The position numbers were made by a program, and so were the translations under genes. A stretch of DNA of 64,000 bases, from positions 86,198,001-86,262,000 of the forward strand of contig CM032231.1 in the NCBI GenBank assembly GCA_019009955.1, read 5' to 3'. Every line of letters starts with the position of its first letter. The stretch's first letter is position 1. Positions 1 through 10,381 of the stretch are shown here, one piece after another. The notes under the pieces were generated by a model. It was not told the DNA's origin. It saw nothing but the letters and a program-made list of their open reading frames with translations, and made no database searches. This stretch comes from Riptortus pedestris (Eukaryota; Arthropoda; Insecta; Hemiptera; Alydidae).

Positions 1-454
1 TTATTATTTTTTATATAAGAGAAAAAAAAATGTTTAAATGTTGTTAGCGTTGGACAATACAACAAGTTTTCAACTAGCAATAATCGCACCTGAGTAGACC
101 TTCATTGGTTACGATATTGCCTCTGCGCAAGGTTATGGAAAATACAACAGCAGAACTGCTGCTGTTATGAAATATGGAAACTAAATTCACAACTTGAAAT
201 CTTCAAAAATAGGATTGCCTACAAATGGTTTTTCCCAGAACGCTGATTTGAAGTTAATATTAAAATAAATTAAGAGGCTGTTAATGCCTACCTGCCTGGC
301 TACGCATATTAATGATTACCATTTTTCCATTTATAAGTTCTCAAAATAATTTATACATTTTCTTTCCTCAATTTCAAAAATAAACTCTATGCGAAAAGGT
401 TTCAAAGAAACTTATTTTTATTTTATGACCAATGCAAGCGAATAATCGACACTA
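1..454. other. AT-rich sequence, nothing recognised
   Basis: I see no coding pattern, tandem repeat or known transposon terminus here. Short ORFs in this part do not resemble any family I know. Confidence 0.5.
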
Positions 455-1080
455 AATGTTCTTCAAGAGCAAACATATGGGTTGGGTGCAATAGTACGCC
501 AAAATTTGCGCGAGGGTTAAAAAACAAATATTTTGGGTCCAATAATACGCCGAAATGTGCTTGAATGGTAAATACATGGGTTGGGTGCAATAATACGCCG
601 AAATGTGCACTAACGCTAAAACAAAACACATATTTTGGGTGCAAAAATACGCCGAAATGTGATTGAATGGTAAATACATGGGTTGGGTGCAATGATACGC
701 CGAAATGTGCACTAACGCTAAAAAATAAAAAAAACCTTTTTTTGGGTGCAATAGTACGCCGAAATGTGCTTGAATGGTAAATACGTGGGTTGGGTGCAAT
801 AATACGCCGAAATGTGCTTGAATGGTAAATAAATGGGTTGTGTGAAATAATACGTCGAAATGTGCACTTTCGCTAAAACAAAACACATATTTTGGATGCA
901 GTAATATGCCGAAATATTCTTGAATGGTAAACATATGGGTTGGGTGCAACAACACGCCGAAATGTGCCCCAAGACTAAAAAAAACATATCTTTTGGGTGC
1001 AATAACAAGCCTAAATGTGCTCGAATGGTAAAGAAACATTTGTTTTGGGTGCTTTAATAAGCTAAAATGTGCTTGAAGTG
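455..1080. repeat. Alternating minisatellite, 48 to 59 bp units
   Basis: About twelve copies of a unit containing TGGGTGCAATAATACGCCG and then AAATGTGC. Spacing between the ACGCC cores at 496, 547, 595, 649, 697 and 756 is 51, 48, 54, 48 and 59 bp. Two subtypes therefore alternate: one continues TTGAATGGTAAATACATGG, the other ACTAACGCTAAAACAAAAC followed by an A/T-rich stretch. This points to amplification of a dimer of about 105 bp. Long ORFs on the minus strand here repeat the same peptide and are products of the repeat, not genes. Confidence 0.88.
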
Positions 1081-1439
1081 TGAACTGAAATTCTAAAGCA
1101 GCCAATAGGAAAAGCAGTGATTTGCCGCTGTAGACCGTAGATGCATAAGTTGACTAAGCTTTGGGATTATGACTATACAGACAAAGACTTTAATGTACCA
1201 CTAGTCTAGCCCTTCTGACAATGTGTACACTGGATGTAGACAAAGAGAATATATAAACAAATAAGAGTAAGAATAAATAAATAAGCCAATAATTAAATGT
1301 GTAGAAAAAGAAATAAATAGGTAAATATTGGAATAAATAAGTAAAACCTACATCAAAGGTATTGCCTGTTTGTGTTAATGCAAAATGTATGTTACCACAA
1401 ATATGTATTTGGCTTTTTTTAGAGAGCTTCGTGGCATTC

Positions 1440-1700
1440 TGGCATCCTAGCCTACCCTTCCTCCCACCCACTTAATCTCACCTGGGACTGATATCGCCTC
1501 TGGCTGAATGGGTTCGACCTCTTTGGCATTTTAGGGGAGCCCCTAGTGGCAGCCAGATGAACTAAAGACAGATCAGTTGTGTGTACCAGAAGCGTCAACA
1601 GATTCCGTCTTGAACCACGGTCGCTTCTATCTGTCCCCAGCTGGTCATGCCCATGATTGTGGACCTGCGGGCGAAGCGGAGAGAATGGGAAATAAAAACA
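1440..1700. other. GC-rich segment with an open minus frame, unrecognised
   Basis: This piece is clearly richer in GC than its surroundings. The minus strand reads open into a serine- and arginine-rich stretch ending GWEEG and a stop near 1452. The plus strand contains GGTTCGACC, similar to a Pol III B box. It may be a SINE-like repeat or an exon remnant. I cannot assign it. Confidence 0.3.
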
Positions 1701-1784
1701 TATCCGGCAAGCAAACGCCAAGCACAAATAAATCCAACCTGCTAGCAAAACCTTTCCTTTCATTACTTTCCTTTGGAGCATATG

Positions 1785-2000
1785 TGGGCAACCACCGGGC
1801 CGCGGTAAGTTTTGATCCGGCCCGCGAGACATTTTGTAAAACCCAATTAAACATAAATATTACACTACATACTCCAAATGAGGAAGATGAGGAGAGACTT
1901 GTACGTTTGACAGTACTTATAAATGCGAACAGTTCTTTTCAATGATGAAAGTTAATAAATCAAAACATAGTACAAGGCTGGTTGATGATAATTTGGAAAT
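1785..2000 (+). pseudogene. hAT transposase C-terminal remnant with subterminal sequence
   Basis: From about 1912 the plus strand reads TYKCEQFFSMMK followed by VNKSKHSTRLVDDNLE. This is the C-terminal dimerisation motif (Y-x-C-E-Q-x-F-S-x-M-K ... R-L-x-D-x-N-L) of hAT transposases of the GTF2IRD2/ZBED5 type. The frame shifts just upstream of the motif. Sequence at 1795-1835 (GATCCGGCCCGCGA) resembles the GC-rich subterminal sequence of hAT elements. The catalytic region is absent, so this is a dead fragment. Confidence 0.6.
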
Positions 2001-2186
2001 TTTCGTCTTTGTATCAGTGGATTATTCCCAACATCGATGGATTAGTTTCCGAAATTCAAGCTTATTGATTTCGGTGTCGCTATTTAACTTTCGTTGTTAG
2101 TAATGATTTTAAATTTTACGATTTAATAATAATTCTGTACCCATTTTTTTCATTTCATTTTGTTATTTAAATAAATTGTCTTATAA

Positions 2187-3197
2187 CCCTTAACTGGCCA
2201 AGGTGTCTTTAAAGACACCGTTCATATTTAACCCTTTCAGAGAGCAAATGCTTCTATTCTTACCCCTTTTGGGCCACAGTCCACACCCCTGTAACCTCCC
2301 AAGCATGGACATATGCGACACAAGTCCATTTATTGTTATTGGAGCTAATTACTAGCAATATACTGAAGAAAAACATCATTGTTTACCACCCTACTTCACA
2401 CTAGTTGCCAGCGAAGTTTCTAATTCATTGAAATATACGCTATTCGATTTAAAACTGAACCAAAATGGGTGAATTAGTTGTAAAGGATTGTATTTAAGTA
2501 CCTATGTGTTTCATTTTCCATTCAGGAGAGAAATAGAATTTTAGCATGGATTTTAAGGATGGTGTACTTAAGTTCACCCTGGCCAAATACCATCAAATTT
2601 GCCCAAGGGGCATGATTTTATATTATTTCTTACTTTTACCACCAATTGCAGCCAAGAACTGTTGCAGCTCTCATAGCCGATGCAGCAAGACTTGATGGGA
2701 TGCACCATTGACAAGTATTCACTACAAAACGAAAGTGCATACTCTGTCACCAAAGTCAAACGGTTGTTTTATGCTGAAAATGTAATGTGAAACTTTGTAA
2801 GACCCGTAAAAGGCCCTGTTTTCTTGAATGAATGGAAGGTTTAATGATATTTTTGACGGATTTATATTTTGTTTACAATGTACTTATTTTTTATTTACAA
2901 CGCGTTTCTTTTATTACATAATAAATTATTTAATTACATTACACTATGTCAGTTTATTAACATAACTTACAGACACCACCATTGATTTACGGTGATTGGC
3001 CAGAGTGTACTTAAAGACACCACTAAGGTTTTAGGGTAACTGGCCAAGGTGTACTTAAAGACACCATGTAATATTTTTGTTCAGAAAAAAAAATTAAGTA
3101 AAACTTTATATATTCTATTTAATAGGAACGCAAATAATGTGTTTTTAAGAAAATTTTTCATTTCAAGTCATTTTTTGAGTTCCTGGCCAATTAAGGG
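2187..3197. mobile_element. TIR DNA element of about 1 kb, piggyBac-like, non-autonomous
   Basis: The ends are inverted: CCCTTAACTGGCCA at 2187-2200 and TGGCCAATTAAGGG at 3184-3197. Both sides are flanked by ATAA (2183-2186 and 3198-3201). A TIR starting CCC with an AT-only 4-bp duplication is reminiscent of piggyBac (TTAA), but the duplication here is ATAA. Inside lie repeated, near-perfect palindromes of the type GGTGTCTTTAAAGACACC (2202-2219, about 3006-3023 and 3048-3065), each following GGCCA. No transposase is visible. Confidence 0.55.
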
Positions 3198-3269
3198 ATA
3201 ATTGCATTGTCATTATAATTTCATTTCTGATATATATCGTTAAATATTATGAACACTACTTTAAAATGC

Positions 3270-3475
3270 ACTACTTTTAAAAGCGGCGGGGGTTATAAGG
3301 AAGGTCTGAAATATAAAATCGCGATATTTCGTAACCTATTCATTTTTCGGCAAACGTGCATATAACAAAAGTTGTTTGTTTTGTTATTTAGAGTAACTTT
3401 TGTTATGTTCACTTTTTTCGTTTACTGAAGAACAAAAGAGATATATACGAAAAACTATGGAAGGAGCCAACAATG
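3270..3475 (+). mobile_element. Helitron internal-unit fragment
   Basis: The sequence matches the internal tandem unit of the Helitron family found at 43503-44775 and 52173-53859: GGGGGTTATAAGGAAGG, then CGATATTTCG, TTTTTCGGCAAA and AACAAAAGTTGTTTGTTTTG in the same order. No terminus is present. Confidence 0.7.
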
Positions 3476-3479
3476 TCAT

Positions 3480-3995
3480 AGAACATGAAAGTCTAAATCG
3501 AAATCAGCGATCTCCAGCGATCAAGAATGATTGAGAGGTACACCCAGTTATTTCTGGTCTTTATTAACTCTGTTCCTTTTTTTTCCCCCACCTCTGCCCC
3601 CGCTGTACCTTTGGGTTTCCCCATACCAGCGGTCTCCATTTAATAAGAGATATAAAATTTTGAATAGATAAATTGGGCCAGGTAACTTAGCCTAACTCAC
3701 CGAGCACGGCTAAGCATAGAAGTGCAACATTTGGGAGATTAAGTTTAAGTCCGAAAAGTCCTAGGGGAACCCGCAGCTACGACTCCTTTGCCTCTATTCA
3801 GAGAAGTGGCAGCAAGAGCCTAACTAACTAGCCTACATACCTAAAGCCTAAATACCAACCTAAACTAACATAAAACTATACATATAATTTACAAATAAAT
3901 TTCGGCTCTAATCTCAGCTGTGGCCACGGCAGATCTCTTCAAATTGTGCTGCGCTACCATCAACCCTCGATTATCCATAATTGGATAATAGAACT
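3480..3995. other. Intergenic sequence, nothing recognised
   Basis: A pyrimidine-rich patch (about 3573-3600) and some GC-richer sequence, but no reading frame or terminus I can assign. It may include the decayed 5' part of the retrotransposon that follows. Confidence 0.4.
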
Positions 3996-3999
3996 AATT

Positions 4000-4839
4000 A
4001 ATTAGGTCAAATTCCCCAAGACTGGAAAGAAAGTAAATTAATTATTTTATTTAAAAAGGGCAGCAGAAAGAACATTGGAAACTATCGCCCTATCTCCCTC
4101 ACACAGTGTCTATATAAACTATCCTGTAATATACTGAGAGAGAGGATAATAAAATCTATCTATGCAGATCACAATGAAGGAGTTGGAGTGGCAGGTTTTC
4201 GGCCAAAGTATAGCACCATAGACCGTTTACAGAGACTCAACCAAATAATTGAAAAATGTGCCGAATACCAAAAGAACGCTTATTTTTGTTTTGTGGATTA
4301 CGAAAAGGCCATCAACTCAATCAAAAGAGAATATATCTGGCAAGCTCTCGCAGAAAGTGGAGTTGACTCCCTCTATATAGGCATAATAAAAGAAATGTAC
4401 CAAGACACAGTGGGATTTCTGTCTTTAGATAAAAGAGGCCGTACTTTCAAAATTGGCAGGGGTGTAAGACAAGGATGCCCTCTATCTTCAATCCTATTCA
4501 AGTGCGTCCTGGACAAAATTTTCAGGGAATTGAACTGGACAGAGTTAGGCCTAGTGATCAACGGTAGCTTCCTCAACAACCTCCGCTTCGCAGATGACTT
4601 ATGCCTGATTGCGGATAATATAGCATACCTACTAAAAATGCTCACAGAACTTATGAAGGTTAGCACAAAATATGGCCTGAGAGTTAACCACCAAAAAACC
4701 TGTATTATGACAAACGCAGAAAAACCAGCAGTTGTAATTGAAGGGAAGGAATTTGAGTATGTAAAGGAATACATCTACCTCGGACAGTGTGTGTCTTTTA
4801 AAGGAAGAAAGGAAAACGAGCATCAGAGACGAATCAAAA
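4000..4839 (+). pseudogene. Non-LTR retrotransposon reverse transcriptase, 5'-truncated (part 1)
   Basis: The frame opens near 4005 with IPQDWKESKLIILFKKG and NYRPISL, the start of a non-LTR reverse-transcriptase domain. It continues with GFRPKYST, a first-aspartate region FVDYEKA (normally FxDFxKAFD, here altered to KAINS), RQGCPLSS, and the catalytic FADD at about 4588-4599. It ends in YIYLGQCVSF...HQRRIK, typical of the thumb region in RTE- or craniofacial-like endonuclease/RT elements. The endonuclease domain and 5' end are missing. The frame is broken at 4840 by a Helentron-like insertion and resumes at about 5445. The element is dead by insertion and 5' truncation. Confidence 0.9.
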
Positions 4840-5263
4840 GTCCGTCACGCAGGGGCTGCGTAAACTAAGCAGATTTCCCACGTGAAGCTATACAATAGAG
4901 AAATCTCTATACGAGAGCCGAACAGTTACGGCCGAACTAGCTTTTGGAGGGAAACGTTCGTTATCGGCCCACATTTAATAAAAATGTAAATATCTCGGTT
5001 AATAATCAAGATAGAGAATAAATGTATAGAACAATATTTATAGTAAATTTAATTTGCAATAAGATTAGATATATACAATATTTTGATCCGACGTATGGTA
5101 ACGGAGATATTTCGAATTTTCAAAAAACCTCCCCTCTAAATCCCTCTCCCCCTAGTCCGATTTCAGCCGTTAACGAACTTGATCTTTCTTTTTACATAAA
5201 ACAACTAAATATCAAGTTTGATAACGATTAAACAATAATTGCGACCGCTAGAGCGGTAACGGA

Positions 5264-5313
<50 letters not shown>

Positions 5314-5437
5314 TTTTGAACGGACCACATTTTCGTTATCTCCTGGGTAGGATCGATGGACATTTGAAGAAAAATTTTGAAAATCGCGTCATGAGTACAA
5401 CCTCAATAGCTGATTTCGCTTAAGGGAAATCTGCTAA
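4840..5437 (+). mobile_element. Helentron-like non-autonomous element, full length
   Basis: The 5' end is GTCCGTCACGCAGGGGCTGC with the short hairpin CGCAGGGGCTGCG, followed by AGCAGATTTCCC. The 3' end is a palindrome close to GATTTCCCTTAAGGGAAATC followed by TGCTAA. The 5' AGCAGATTTCCC and 3' GGGAAATCTGCT are inverted copies (sub-terminal inverted repeats). The core has a (TA)n tract at 5270-5310 flanked by conserved GCGACCGCTAGAGCGGTAAC and TTTTGAACGGACC. This architecture (sub-terminal inverted repeats, 3' hairpin, central microsatellite, no ORF) is that of HINE/DINE-1-type Helentrons. The copy interrupts a reverse transcriptase frame. Confidence 0.75.
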
Positions 5438-5444
5438 AAAAGGA

Positions 5445-6013
5445 TGGTCTAAGTACTGGTCACTCAAGAAGATCTTCAAAGGCTCGCTCAGTGACAAGTT
5501 GAAAAGCAAGGTGCTGAGCATGTGTGTTTATCCTTCCATACTCTACGGAGCCCAGACCTGGGCGCTTACAGCCAGAGCAGATTCCAAGCTGAACTCGAGA
5601 CAGATGGCTATGCTCAGGAGTATACTAGGAGTTAAAAAGAGGGGCAGGAAGAGGAATGTGGATATTTTGAAAAGAGTGCCGGTGAAGAACCTCAGAGCTG
5701 AAGCACACCGATTGAAGTGGGGTTGGGCAGGTCATCTGGCTAGAATGCATACAAGCGATGGGCGAAGGTCTGCACAGAATGGATCCCAAGGGACATGGTC
5801 AGGAATAGAGGAAGACAGTGCCTGAGATGGAGGGACGAGCTTACTGCAGTCGTTGGCAACAATTGGTGGAGCGTGGCGAGAGATCGAGAATGGTGGAAGA
5901 GGACGACCAAAAAACTTTGACAATTAGGATGGACTCCTTATTATACCTCCTAAGGGAGAGGCTTTTATCCTGGAAAAGGATGCCAATAAAGCTTATTATT
6001 ATTATTATTATTA
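5445..6013 (+). pseudogene. Non-LTR retrotransposon ORF C-terminus and 3' tail (part 2)
   Basis: This continues the element interrupted at 4840. GWSKYWSLKKIFKG is followed by VLSMCVYPSILYGAQTWALT, then RSILGVKKRGRKRN and WGWAGHLARM. These are the C-terminal motifs after the RT domain in RTE-like elements. A frameshift near 5785 ends the long frame, and the downstream EWSGIEEDS-type sequence continues in another frame. The 3' end has AATAAAGC and an (ATT)n tail at 5994-6013, a usual 3' terminus for this group. Confidence 0.85.
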
Positions 6014-6159
6014 GAATTAATTAATTAACCCTGCTTAATTAATTAACACTGAGTAGCAAAAAGGACGTTAATAAATAAAATAATTAACTCTGCTCCGTTA
6101 ATATATCTTATACTTTACTAAACATGCTATGTACCATTAAGAATATAAAAATAACCCCC

Positions 6160-6213
6160 CAAAAAATAACATCATCATTCAGCCTCAAATGATTTCCCGG
6201 GAACCTTAGCTAG
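6160..6213 (+). mobile_element. Helitron 3'-end remnant
   Basis: ATTCAGCCTCAAATGATTTCCCGG... then CCTTAGCTAG matches the ends at 44730-44775 and 54925-54968, but the hairpin loop GCGAAGCCGGG is partly deleted. It ends in CTAG followed by T, 30 bp before exon 6244. Confidence 0.65.
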
Positions 6214-6243
6214 TTTTTAATAAATAAGCATTGTTTTTGACAG

Positions 6244-6466
6244 GGCTTGAAGGAGTTGGTTCGGAAATGGGTAACCCCGGAGGTCCTGGAGAGCTGGTGA
6301 CAACCGTTGATAGCTGTTGCCAGCAGCTGATGGCTCACCTGCATACCCTAAGCCAGGAAGCGCTGGACCACGCAGATCTGCAGGTACTCACATCGACCCT
6401 AGGAGCAGCAGCACTCGTCGCTAACGCACTCTGGGTATACAACCAGAACAAGGAGAAATTGCCGGG
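6244..6466 (+). CDS. Exon a of the KIAA0825-like gene
   Basis: The acceptor is TTTTTGACAG at 6243 and the donor GTACGC at 6467. It encodes residues 1-74 of the visible protein, including ELVTTVDSCCQQLMAHLHTL and ALVANALWVYNQNK. It starts with two bases of a codon begun upstream, so at least one more exon lies 5' of it. None was found in 1-6240. It is followed by a 6.3-kb intron. Confidence 0.85.
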
Positions 6467-6710
6467 GTACGCTAGTCTCTTGACAATTTATGGCGAAATT
6501 CTTTATTTTGTTTTTGTGAATGTGAATTTGATTTTATTACAATCTTTCAAAATTGAATACTTGCGGAAAAGGTTATACTTCTCAACCTTTTTAGCAGATT
6601 TCCCTTAAGGGAAATCAGCTATTGAGGTCGTACACATGACGCGAGTTTTGAAAAATTGCATCAAATATCCATTGATCCTACCCAGGAGATGACAAAAATG
6701 AGGTCCGTTT

Positions 6711-6755
<45 letters not shown>

Positions 6756-6925
6756 TGTTTCGAATTTTCAAAATTCACCTCCTCGAACCCCCCCCCCTCT
6801 CGATGGTTCGATTTCTGCTATTAACGAACTTGGCCTTTAGTTTTACATGAAATGCTTCTATATAGAGTTTGGTTACAATGAAATAAAAAATAGCGACCGC
6901 TAGAGCGGTAACAGACAAGTATATG

Positions 6926-6986
<61 letters not shown>

Positions 6987-7298
6987 TATAAAATTTTCAA
7001 TGGAACTCATTTTTGCCTACTACTCTGAAGGATCGATGGATATTTGAGGAAATTTTTAGAAAATTGAACAATATTCATAGGAAATTTAATTTGCAATAAG
7101 ATTGGTTCTATACAACTTTTTGATCCGATGTATAGTAACGGAGATATTAAGAATTTTCGAAATTCTCCCCTCTAAACTCCCCTCCCCCTGGTCCGATTTC
7201 AATAGTTAACGAACTTGATCTTTCTTTTTGTATTAAACGATTATATTTCAAGTTTGGTAACGATAAGACAAGAATTGCGACCGCTAGAGCGGTAACAG

Positions 7299-7330
<32 letters not shown>

Positions 7331-9579
7331 CTATATATATATAAATATATATATATATATAGATGATATATATATACAGTTTTGAACGGACCTCATTTTC
7401 GTCATTTCCAGGTTAGGATTTATGGACATTGAAGAAAAATTTCGAAAATCGCGTCATGAGTACGACCTCAATAGCTGATTTCCCTGAAGGGAAATCTGCT
7501 AAAACGAATTTGAATATCGGTACTGCTACAATCATGTGATGACTAACGATTATCATCTTTTGGATGATAGGCGCACGCACCTTTTTGCAAGTGTAGTGTT
7601 CTGGAAATTGGAGGAGGCGTTACAATAATAATTATTATTATATAACCCGTTTCTACTTAGCAATTCATAAATATTTCGACGAAGGTTAAGGCTCTGCCGG
7701 CATAAGGTAAAGTAGTTGGAGAGGAGCCTGATTTCCTACAAAATCATGGAGGTTTAAGTCGGTAAATATGGCATGTTTGTAGGCCCACGAATCGGAATTA
7801 GCCCCACTTTGTTTCGTATTTAATATTAAATGAATTCTGTTCAAGTCAACAGGTAAATCCCTTAACCTGTTATTTTATTAAAGCCCTTCTCTAGGAGAAA
7901 AGCACATTCTATTTCCGACCTAAAAAGAGAATACACAAGATTAAAGAAAGTCTAATTAAATATTCCCTTAATGCACTCCTAAAGCACCTTTTTACCAGTA
8001 TATCGCTTCATTCGTTGGTGTATTTTTTTTATGTAAGCACCATTTTTTTGTGAAACACAAGCATAATTGAATGTATGCTCTTTAGTATTTTTATATTATT
8101 TATTACAAATCACAAATGAAAAGTATAAAATATCAATAAGAGCAAAAATACTTTTGAATATTCAACCTTGACAAAAAATAACAAACTTTACTAACTCCAA
8201 CCTATTGGTAACAAAAATTGCATCTTAGACATTTCTGGAGTGGGGGGAGGAGTATTAGGATTTTTCTCCCCCCCCCCTCCCCCCACCACCCACAAAAAAA
8301 TCTATATATAATAGTTTAAATAATCAACCCTGATTAGAAAAGAAAAAATCAACAAAAATATTTAAAAGATCAAGTATTCCAGGAATTTCCACTGAGCTCG
8401 AAATAAGCCCCCCCCCCTCCCCACGCACGAAATTAAAGATCACCCACAAATTAAATCCTGCCTATACAAAATAATGGAGTCATGATAAAAGGGGGCTTCG
8501 CCTAATCGAACAGGATGCACCATAGTTCTAGAATACTGAAATATAACCACACCCTTGTAATTTATGTATCTGTCTGTATGTAAGGGCGGGAAGCTTTCAA
8601 AGGTAATAATAAGAAAGCATTAAACTGAAATAAAAGTATTAAAGAGATAATTTCCTCATCTTGATTATACTTAAATATTTATTATTCTTGTGGAAAGATG
8701 AGGGTGAATAATAGAAGTCACTATTTGAGTTCAACAAAGAATCAAGTATATATTGAATAAGTAACATATAATAAACTTTATAGTAAGGAAGCTAATTTTA
8801 TACAACTTAAACCTTAAAAAAATGCTAACTTAGTGGCTAACCTTATGTCTAATTGAAACATTTATTGATATACCATAGATGTTGTGAAAACAAAGGAAAT
8901 TCAACTTTATAAAATACGACTGTACAACTAGATAGAACACAATGGTTAGCCCTTTGTTTGTTCGTAACTTTAGCGGCAAGCCAATTATATATGTATATAC
9001 ACAAAATAATGATTCGACCGGTCATGTATTATGAGTACTCATTTAATTGTTTACGGAGATAATGCTAGCATTATAATGTGAAATAGGTACCTTCGGGAAA
9101 CATATACTTTCCATGAAGTGGAGTTTTCTTCCTGTGTTGTTTTGTGTTCCCAATGAGATTCTGTCTTCTAGCGGGTGAAAACTGGTTGCGGTGACCTTTA
9201 TCTGCGATGCGGTGGTCCTTATTTGACAATAGCGTTGCGGGAGATTAAAATTATTCCCCATTTTGCGGAGCCATCCCACCCGTCTTTTTAGCAGATTTCC
9301 CTTGAGGGAAATCAGCTATTGAGGTTCTACTCATGACGGAATTTTTGAAATTTTTCTTCAAATGTCCATCGATCCTACCTAGTAGATGACGAAAATGAGG
9401 TCCGTTCAAAACTGTATATACATCTAGCGGTCGCTATTTTTGTTTTATCGTCATCAAACTCGACATTTAAACGTTTAATGAAGGAATGAAGATGAAGGTC
9501 GTTAACGGCTAAAATCGGATCAGTGGGGGGGGGGTTAGAGAGGCGAACTTCAAAAATTATTAATATCTATATCTATCTA

Positions 9580-9624
<45 letters not shown>

Positions 9625-10346
9625 CATACCTCTCGGTGGAGACCGTCGTCACTGGCTGATGGTTGAGTACCGCTGGCAAGCGCTTTCGATGCGATGGCAT
9701 CATCTTCAAGCCTGTTGATAGTTGTACTGAGTTGGTTGTCCGTCAGTCAGTGGGTTTTATGCTCTGTTCACCGTATTAGTTGTTTACGTTTAGTCCAGAT
9801 CTGTTTACTTACCACTAAGATCTGTCAAACGAGGGATGTTGATGTTCAGGTAAATTGTTTTCGTGTGGTGGGTTGTTTACGTTTTAAATCGAGATCTGTT
9901 TACTTACCACTAAGATCTGTCAAACGAGGGATGTTGATGTTCAGGTAAATTGTTTTCGTGTGGTGGGTTGTTTACGTTATAAATCGAGATCTGTTTACTT
10001 ACCACTCAGATCTGTCAACGGGTTGTGTTAGTGTTCAGGTAAATTGTTATGTGTGGTGGGTTGTTTACGTTTTATTAGATCTGTTTACTTACCATTCAGA
10101 TCTGTCAAACGAGGTGCGTTTAAACTAGTGTTCAGGTAAATTGTTATGTGTGGTGAGTTGTTTACGTTTTATTAGATCTGTTTACTTGCCATTCAGATCT
10201 GTCAAACGAGGTGCGTTTAAACTAGTGTTCAGGTAAATTGTTATCGTGTAGTGGGTCATTGTCCTCATCCGTATGGGTGTTTAAATTTCTAGTGTTATTG
10301 TTGTGTGGTGGTCTGGTGTAATAATATATATATATATATAGATCTA

Positions 10347-10381
<35 letters not shown>

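Noticed and set aside
423..1105. Three overlapping minus-strand ORFs with His/Phe-rich repeats
   Set aside because: They are reading frames through a 48-59 bp minisatellite; all three frames are open because the unit lacks stops.
6775..6987. Minus-strand ORF with a long Tyr-Ile repeat (and similar ones at 44627, 46620, 51580, 51917 and 62702)
   Set aside because: These are translations of (TA)n microsatellites in Helentron cores or at Helitron ends, not proteins.
9694..9948. Plus-strand ORF with a hydrophobic start resembling a signal peptide
   Set aside because: Its second half is the 95-bp tandem repeat read in frame, and the first part shows no family resemblance.
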